From NCBI GenBank assembly GCA_964516845.1, contig CAZEXP010000007.1, forward strand, positions 1 through 64,000: DNA of 64,000 nt, given 5' to 3'. Both the position numbers and the translations under genes were made by a program. Position 1 is the first letter of the stretch; every line of letters starts with the position of its first letter. Positions 59,655-64,000 of the stretch are shown piece after piece. The notes beneath the pieces were generated by a model, which did no database searches, had not been told where the DNA came from, and was given only the letters and a program-made list of their open reading frames with translations. The stretch comes from JAPEKQ01 sp964516845 (GTDB lineage Bacteria; Joyebacterota; Joyebacteria; Joyebacterales; Joyebacteraceae).

Positions 59655-59726
59655 CAAAGCTGTTTTCTTTCTTCATCACCCGCCGCCGGCTCACCGCGTA
59701 GTCGCCGACCCATCCGAGGAGAGGTG

Positions 59727-60155
59727 TCAGCTGGCGTCCGACGATACGCACTTCTCGCCACATGCCGCCTTCATCTCCGCCGTGCAGCCGGCCGGATCGC
59801 CGTCGCACTTCGTTCCGCAGGTGCAGTCACCCTCGCAGGTGCAGTTCGCGTCATCGACACATCCATCGGCGTCGGCGCACGTCTTCATGCTCGGGCAGCC
59901 CTCGCAGCCGGCGACGGCGGCTGTCTTCATCTCCGAACCGCAAGCCGGGGCTTCGGCAGCTGTGACATCAGCGACCATTGCGGAGGGGCATCCCTCGCAC
60001 CCGGCACCCGTGGCGGACGCGCACGCGGTCGGCGCGGCGCCGCCACATGACTCGGCCACGGCCTCGCTGTCGCTCTGCGACGTGCTCCACAGCGCATAGC
60101 TGCCGACGGCGGCACCGATGACGATAAGAACCGTCAGCACGATCGTTCTCACCAT
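59727..60155 (-). CDS. Cys-rich exported protein
   Basis: The 142-aa protein starts at ATG 60155 behind AGGAGG with a membrane or signal segment (MVRTIVLTVLIVIGAAVGSYALW). The mature part holds about 17 Cys, including two GCEGCPS repeats and a dense stretch CTCEGDCTCGTKCDGDPAGC. It is acidic and lacks aromatic residues, like metallothionein-type metal binders or periplasmic metal buffers. It has its own promoter, and the gene upstream encodes the hybrid-cluster protein. It may bind a soft metal, nitrosative products or a cluster; no homologue is recognised. Confidence 0.72.
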   Translation of the reverse strand: MVRTIVLTVLIVIGAAVGSYALWSTSQSDSEAVAESCGGAAPTACASATGAGCEGCPSAMVADVTAAEAPACGSEMKTAAVAGCEGCPSMKTCADADGCVDDANCTCEGDCTCGTKCDGDPAGCTAEMKAACGEKCVSSDAS

Positions 60156-60236
60156 TGCGTCCTCCTGTAGCGTGGGGCGGCGGTCCGAAGCCGGTCCGCC
60201 ACCCGCAGTGTCATTCGTCCTGTGTGCGTTCACGCT

Positions 60237-60265
60237 ATTCTAACCGAGCTGTGAGCATTCGTCAA
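60237..60265 (-). promoter_or_regulatory. promoter of the Cys-rich exported protein gene
   Basis: On the minus strand TTGACG (60260-60265), 17 nt, TAGAAT (60237-60242). It leaves a leader of about 75 nt and makes the gene independent of hcp. Confidence 0.72.
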
Positions 60266-60293
60266 GAATGGAGTTGGCTCGCGACTGCCGCGA

Positions 60294-61925
60294 CTACCCC
60301 AGGATCTCCGCCAGGTCCTCGCTGGCCGTCGTGATCGGTGCGATCTCGAACTTCTCAACGAGGATGTTGAGCACGTTGGGGGAGATGAAGGCCGGGAGCG
60401 TCGGACCGAGCTTGATCCCCTTGATGCCCAGGTGGAGGAGCGTCAGCAGGATCGCCACCGCCTTCTGCTCATACCACGACAGTACCATCGAGAGCGGAAG
60501 GTCGTTCACTCCGCATTTGAAGGCGTCTGCCAGCGCGACAGCGATCTTCACTGCCGAGTAGGCGTCGTTGCACTGGCCGATGTCGAGCAGTCTCGGGATC
60601 CCGCCGATGTCGCCGAGTTCCATCTTGTTGAAGCGGTACTTGCCGCACGCAAGGGTGAGGACGACGCAGTCGTCCGGCACCTGCTCAACGAACTCGGTGT
60701 AGTAGTTGCGGCCGCTCTTCGCGCCGTCGCAACCGCCGACGAGGAAGAAGTGTTTGATCTGTCCCGCCTTGACCGCGTCAACGACCGCGCCCGCGACGCC
60801 GAGCACCGCGTTGTGCCCGAAGCCGACGGTGATCATCTTCTCCGGCGCGTCCTCCGCGAATCCGGGTGCTGCCAGCGCCGCTTCAATAACGGGGGAGAAG
60901 TCGCCGCTGACGTGCGTCACGCCGGGCCACGCCACGAGACCCGTCGTGAAGATGCGGGCCTTGTACGTCTCGCGCGGTTTCTGGATGCAATTTGTCGTCA
61001 TCAGGATGGCGCCCGGGAACGCGTCGAACTCCTTCGCCTGATCCTGCCACGCACCGCCGTAGTTGCCGACGAGGTGCGCGTGCTTCTTGAGCTCAGGATA
61101 GCCGTGCGTCGGGAGCATCTCGCCGTGCGTGTAGACGTTGATGCCCTTGCCGGCCGTCTGCTTGAGGAGCGTCGCGAGGTCCTTGAGGTCGTGACCCGAC
61201 ACGAGGATCGCCTTGCCCTTGACGGGCGTGACGCGGACCTGCGTCGGCTCCGGATGTCCATACGTGCTGGTGTTGGCCGTGTCGAGAAGCTCCATGACAC
61301 GAAGGTTCAGCTCACCGGTCTTCAGGGCCCAGCCGGTCAGTTCATCCGCGCCGGCGCCGTCGTTCGTCAGAACGTCGAGCGCCTCGTGGAACGTCGCGTA
61401 GATGCCGGCGTCGTCGTAGCCGAGAATGTGCGCGTGATCGGCGTATGCCGCGGCGCCCTTGAGTCCGTACGTGATGATCTCCTGCAGACTGACGACGTCC
61501 TCGCCGAGTCTCGACGTGCGCTTGTCGATCGAGAGCTCCTCGGCCTGGGAGAGAAGTCCTGCGACGTCGCCCACGGGCTGCCAGTCGGCCGGGCCGGTGA
61601 GCGTCTCGGCGGCAGAACCGGCGGCGTCGGCGTAGAGCTTCCGCGCCCGGTCGCGCATGGCGACGGCGTCACGGATGTCCTTGGCCAGTCGGTCGGCGTC
61701 GAAGCTGACGTTGGTTACCGTCGTGAATAGGGCCTTGATGACGAAGATGTCGACCTCGGCGTCCACCGCACCGTGCTGGCGCGCTCGGTGCGCCCACATC
61801 GAGATTCCCTTGGTGACGTGGATCAGCACATCCTGAAGCGCGGCTGTCGCCGCGTCCTTGCCGCAGACGCCGCCGACCGTGCAGCCTGTTCCCTTAGCCG
61901 TCTGTTCGCACTGGTAGCAGTACAT
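60294..61925 (-). CDS. hcp: hybrid-cluster protein (hydroxylamine reductase)
   Basis: The 543-aa protein is full length for class I Hcp. The N-terminal [4Fe-4S] ligands are Cys3, Cys6, Cys15 and Cys21 (YCYQCEQTAKGTGCTVGGVCG). Later ligands of the hybrid Fe-S-O cluster lie in GHDLKDL, GEMLPTHGYPEL, MTTNCIQ, FFLVGGCDGAKSGRNYYTEF, TLACGKYRF and IGQCNDAYSA. Hcp reduces NO to N2O and hydroxylamine to ammonia in the cytoplasm and can also act as an S-nitrosylase. Its reductase partner (hcr) is absent here, as in many anaerobes. The ATG at 61925 follows AAGGAG. The Rrf2 regulator gene lies 92 nt upstream on the same strand, so they likely form one operon. Confidence 0.96.
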   Translation of the reverse strand: MYCYQCEQTAKGTGCTVGGVCGKDAATAALQDVLIHVTKGISMWAHRARQHGAVDAEVDIFVIKALFTTVTNVSFDADRLAKDIRDAVAMRDRARKLYADAAGSAAETLTGPADWQPVGDVAGLLSQAEELSIDKRTSRLGEDVVSLQEIITYGLKGAAAYADHAHILGYDDAGIYATFHEALDVLTNDGAGADELTGWALKTGELNLRVMELLDTANTSTYGHPEPTQVRVTPVKGKAILVSGHDLKDLATLLKQTAGKGINVYTHGEMLPTHGYPELKKHAHLVGNYGGAWQDQAKEFDAFPGAILMTTNCIQKPRETYKARIFTTGLVAWPGVTHVSGDFSPVIEAALAAPGFAEDAPEKMITVGFGHNAVLGVAGAVVDAVKAGQIKHFFLVGGCDGAKSGRNYYTEFVEQVPDDCVVLTLACGKYRFNKMELGDIGGIPRLLDIGQCNDAYSAVKIAVALADAFKCGVNDLPLSMVLSWYEQKAVAILLTLLHLGIKGIKLGPTLPAFISPNVLNILVEKFEIAPITTASEDLAEILG

Positions 61926-62017
61926 CGATGTCTCCTTTCGGTGGCGCGGATGCGCCCCATCACGTGTCGGACCCGTCGGGACCGCGGCATCGTCGCGCGG
62001 ACCTCACGGCTCCGCTC

Positions 62018-62437
62018 TCAGCCTTCCGTCACAACAGGAACATTGAACTCGTGAAGTGTTGTCTTCGAGAGCATCTCCGCCACCTCACGGCTGACCTTCT
62101 CGAACAGCCCGCCGAGCGGACAGCGTTTCTTCCCACAGACCGGCGCACCGAGCAGACAGTGCTTGACCTCGATGACGCCTTCGACCGCCTCATAGACCTT
62201 CAGAAGCGTTATCTCCTTCGGGGTTCTCGCCAGCTCGAATCCGCCGTGAGGGCCGCGCTTCGATGTCACGAGCCCGGCTTTGACGAGGCGCTGCATGACC
62301 TTCGAGAGCGTCGCCTCGGAGGCGCCGAGCGCCCCTGCCATGGCATGTGCTGAGACCGGACCATCATGGGCGGCGAGGATCCCTGCCGCGTGCAGCGCGA
62401 TCGTCGCAGCCTCCGATGTACAGATGATGCCGCTCAT
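62018..62437 (-). CDS. Rrf2-family Fe-S cluster transcriptional regulator (NsrR/IscR-like)
   Basis: The 139-aa protein has an Rrf2 winged helix (about residues 10-75: AATIALHAAGILAAHDG, GASEATLSKVMQRLVKAGLV, RGPHGGFELAR) and the three cluster ligands Cys94, Cys101 and Cys106 (HCLLGAPVCGKKRC). Rrf2 regulators with such a triad bind a [2Fe-2S] or [4Fe-4S] cluster that senses NO, iron or redox state. Location directly upstream of hcp on the same strand suggests NO sensing, as for NsrR. A consensus promoter and a candidate operator precede its start. Confidence 0.92.
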   Translation of the reverse strand: MSGIICTSEAATIALHAAGILAAHDGPVSAHAMAGALGASEATLSKVMQRLVKAGLVTSKRGPHGGFELARTPKEITLLKVYEAVEGVIEVKHCLLGAPVCGKKRCPLGGLFEKVSREVAEMLSKTTLHEFNVPVVTEG

Positions 62438-62486
62438 GCGGTTCTCCAGACTGTTGTCGTGTGAGGCAGACTGCTATCGAATTAGA

Positions 62487-62504
62487 TATTTCAGTACGTG
62501 AATA
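62487..62504. promoter_or_regulatory. candidate Rrf2 operator at the start site of the rrf2-hcp unit
   Basis: TATTTCAGTACGTGAATA is an imperfect palindrome (TATT ... AATA arms around GTAC) just downstream of the -10 box, at the expected transcription start. Binding would block initiation. Confidence 0.45.
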
Positions 62505-62506
62505 CT

Positions 62507-62535
62507 AGTATAGGCAACGGGGATGCTGGTGTCAA
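62507..62535 (-). promoter_or_regulatory. consensus promoter of the rrf2-hcp unit
   Basis: On the minus strand TTGACA (62530-62535), exactly 17 nt, TATACT (62507-62512). Confidence 0.85.
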
Positions 62536-62568
62536 GCCAATCCGGGGGAGGGACGGGCGTCATGGAAG

Positions 62569-62598
62569 GAGCCCCGCGGCCGGGTGGCGGCGGGGCTC
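62569..62598 (-). terminator. hairpin after the toastrack lipoprotein gene
   Basis: GAGCCCCGC / GCGGGGCTC, a perfect 9-bp stem with a 12-nt loop, 82 nt beyond the minus-strand stop. It is followed by CTTCC. It would also separate that gene from the rrf2 promoter. Confidence 0.5.
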
Positions 62599-62679
62599 TC
62601 GTCGGTGTGTGGGTCTGTTCGGTTCGTGCTCTCGAGTCCGCGGCCGCTCACGCTCGCGTCAGCAGGCGGTGGCGGATGT

Positions 62680-63426
62680 CTAGATGCTGACCGTCATCGT
62701 TCCGCTGATGATGCTCACTTCGCCGACCCCGGAGTCCACCCGGATCGTTATGAGCGACTCGCTGTGGCCGTAGGCCTCGTTGACGTATCCGCCGTGCGCC
62801 CGTGTAAGACCCGTGTAGTGGAAGCTGCCGATGCCCCGGTCGCAGTCGACGTGCACGCCGACGTCGTCCGGAACGCGGATCGTGACGGAGCCCACACCGC
62901 TGTCGATGTCGATGGTGAGGTCGTGTCGCACGCTCCCGGCGTCGATCATCAGCTCACAGACACCGGCGTCGATGTCGAGCCGTTCGACCATCGCGTCTCC
63001 GAGGTCGATGTGTGATTCGCCGACACCCATGTCGACCGCGATGTTCATCGGAACATCGTCAGAGACGTTGAGTGTCCAGTTCGTGCGCGCATCCTTGCCG
63101 ATTGAGCGATGTCCGAGGCTCGGCTGCGTGATGCGAACGAGAGTCTCTGCGCCGTCGACGTTGTGTTCGACAACGGGCTTCCACTCGGCGATGTTGTACT
63201 GCAGTTCGCCCGTACAAAGAGCCGGGGAGCCGCCTTCGATGGTGAGCCCTCCGATCCCGAGGTCGAGCTCGATGACCGCGTTCCGTGCCGAATCGAGCGG
63301 GATCGATAGCGCGTCGGTCTGCATGTCGATGATCTTGACCGATGATCCACCGCGCGCGCATCCGGCGAGCGTGACAGCAGTGATGACGGTCATGGCGGCG
63401 ATGAGATGTCTGCCGGTACAGCGCAT
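62680..63426 (-). CDS. lipoprotein with toastrack (DUF4097/LiaF-like) beta-helix domain
   Basis: The 248-aa precursor starts at ATG 63426 behind GGAGG with a lipoprotein signal (VTLAGC). The mature part is built of repeated short strands of the form I-D-x-G-V-G-x-V/S-x-I: IELDLGIGGLTIEGG, IAVDMGVGESHIDLGDA, LDIDAGVCELMIDAGSV, LTIDIDSGVGSVTIRVP and IRVDSGVGEVSIISG. These repeats are characteristic of the toastrack/adhesin-like DUF4097-DUF2154 folds found in LiaF-type envelope-stress proteins. It is anchored in the envelope; the function is unknown. No stress kinase gene is adjacent. Confidence 0.8.
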   Translation of the reverse strand: MRCTGRHLIAAMTVITAVTLAGCARGGSSVKIIDMQTDALSIPLDSARNAVIELDLGIGGLTIEGGSPALCTGELQYNIAEWKPVVEHNVDGAETLVRITQPSLGHRSIGKDARTNWTLNVSDDVPMNIAVDMGVGESHIDLGDAMVERLDIDAGVCELMIDAGSVRHDLTIDIDSGVGSVTIRVPDDVGVHVDCDRGIGSFHYTGLTRAHGGYVNEAYGHSESLITIRVDSGVGEVSIISGTMTVSI

Positions 63427-63690
63427 GACGAACCTCCAGTTCCTGGTCCCGTCCACCGCATTGGCCGGGCCATCTGTAGAGAGAATGAGCTTCTGTCCGA
63501 GTGAGTCCCCACAGCCATAGACACCACCGGGAGCCCGGGGGTTTCATCGGCGCTGCGTCCGAGCGTGTCCGGGCGGCCGCTCTGTCGAGCGCCGGCCTTG
63601 TGCTCCGAGCGATTCTGGGCTATACGGAGGAGTGGGTTCTGCATCGCCAGGGCACCGGAATGGTGCTCGAGACGGCTTCACGGAGGCAGG

Positions 63691-64000
63691 ATGGACCAGC
63701 GGATCGAGCTCGTGCAGGGGGATATCACGCAGTGCGAGGTGGACGCCATCGTCAACGCGGCCAACCCTCAGCTCTCGCCGGGAGGGGGTGTGTCGGGAGC
63801 GATCCACCGGGCGGCCGGAGTCGATCTTGCCAGGGAGAGCGGTAGTCTGGGTGGCTGTCGGACAGGGGAGGCCTGCGTCACCGATGGGTATCTGCTTCGC
63901 GCGAAGCACGTGATCCATACCGTCGGTCCCGTGTGGCAGGGCGGCGGGCAGGGTGAGGCGGGACTGCTTGCGGACTGTTATCGCTCGAGTCTGCGTGTCG
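63691..64000 (+). CDS. macro-domain protein (ADP-ribose hydrolase-like), 5' part
   Basis: The frame from ATG 63691 (behind GGAGG) runs off the window; 103 codons are visible. It shows macro-domain landmarks: IELVQGDITQCEVDAIVNAANPQL (about residues 5-28), GGGVSGAIHRAAG, and HVIHTVGPVWQGG. Such proteins of the YmdB/MacroD type remove ADP-ribose from proteins or hydrolyse O-acetyl-ADP-ribose. It is cytoplasmic. The neighbours give no hint of a target. The start is fixed by homology and the ribosome-binding site. Confidence 0.93.
   Translation, partial: MDQRIELVQGDITQCEVDAIVNAANPQLSPGGGVSGAIHRAAGVDLARESGSLGGCRTGEACVTDGYLLRAKHVIHTVGPVWQGGGQGEAGLLADCYRSSLRV

Overview
The window is a high-GC bacterial scaffold (two runs of exactly 100 N mark scaffold gaps), most likely from a metagenome-assembled genome of an uncultivated lineage of the Fibrobacteres-Chlorobi-Bacteroidetes (FCB) type, such as the Eisenbacteria/Krumholzibacteriota/Latescibacteria kind. 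The reasons are five secreted proteins ending in the same FlgD-like sorting tail (NPFNP ... TGR ... WDGR ... ASGxYF ... KMxLLK), one PEP-CTERM protein, many large periplasmic or outer-membrane proteins of unknown function, and a Gram-negative envelope gene set. This assignment is inference; no rRNA or other phylogenetic marker is present. Low-oxygen life is suggested by a hybrid-cluster protein (hydroxylamine reductase), a ferredoxin-type aldo/keto reductase and corrinoid methyltransferases.

Layout. 1-4.2 kb: a 3' gene end, a broken isoprenylcysteine-methyltransferase-like gene, an HD hydrolase and a five-PAS hybrid histidine kinase. 4.3-12.2 kb: a secreted endonuclease I, a cold-shock gene behind a long structured leader, a wHTH regulator, a two-lobed aspartyl protease and an M1 aminopeptidase. 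12.3-16.2 kb (minus strand): a four-gene corrinoid methyl-transfer operon. 16.6-26.5 kb: a von Willebrand A protein, a GH105-type glycosidase, a PaaK-like and an Aas/FadD-like adenylate-forming ligase around an OmpA-domain protein, an exported rhodanese, and a secreted SGNH-like protein. 26.6-31.1 kb: a second cold-shock gene with a related leader, a cupredoxin-like protein coupled to a TPR Ser/Thr kinase, and a DUF4332 protein. 31.3-36.1 kb: a GntR(YtrA-type)-ABC transporter operon, then an Ntn hydrolase overlapping a nucleotidyltransferase, and a DUF6498-like membrane protein. 36.2-37.1 kb: a Cys/His-rich small protein and an ArsR metalloregulator sharing an operator sequence. 37.2-42.9 kb: a PEP-CTERM protein and an alternating cluster of aldo/keto reductase, nitronate monooxygenase-like protein, TetR and MATE efflux gene, with two TetR-type operators in the divergent promoter. 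43-54.5 kb: large secreted proteins, a 5'-truncated gene remnant, an EEP nuclease and a pair of DUF3857/transglutaminase-like proteins, the second apparently lacking the catalytic cysteine. 54.6-57.5 kb: a MacA/MacB-type efflux operon broken by a gap. 57.8-64 kb: small exported proteins, a DUF6588-like barrel, a 17-cysteine exported protein, an Rrf2-hcp unit with a consensus promoter and candidate operator, a toastrack-type lipoprotein and the start of a macro-domain protein.

The most notable items are: (1) the methyl-transfer operon, in which every module of cobalamin-dependent methionine synthase except the folate domain is a separate protein and an MttB-family methyltransferase stands in for the folate module; (2) the two paralogous structured leaders upstream of the cold-shock genes; (3) the ArsR plus Cys/His-rich protein regulon; and (4) the Cys-rich exported protein beside the hybrid-cluster protein.
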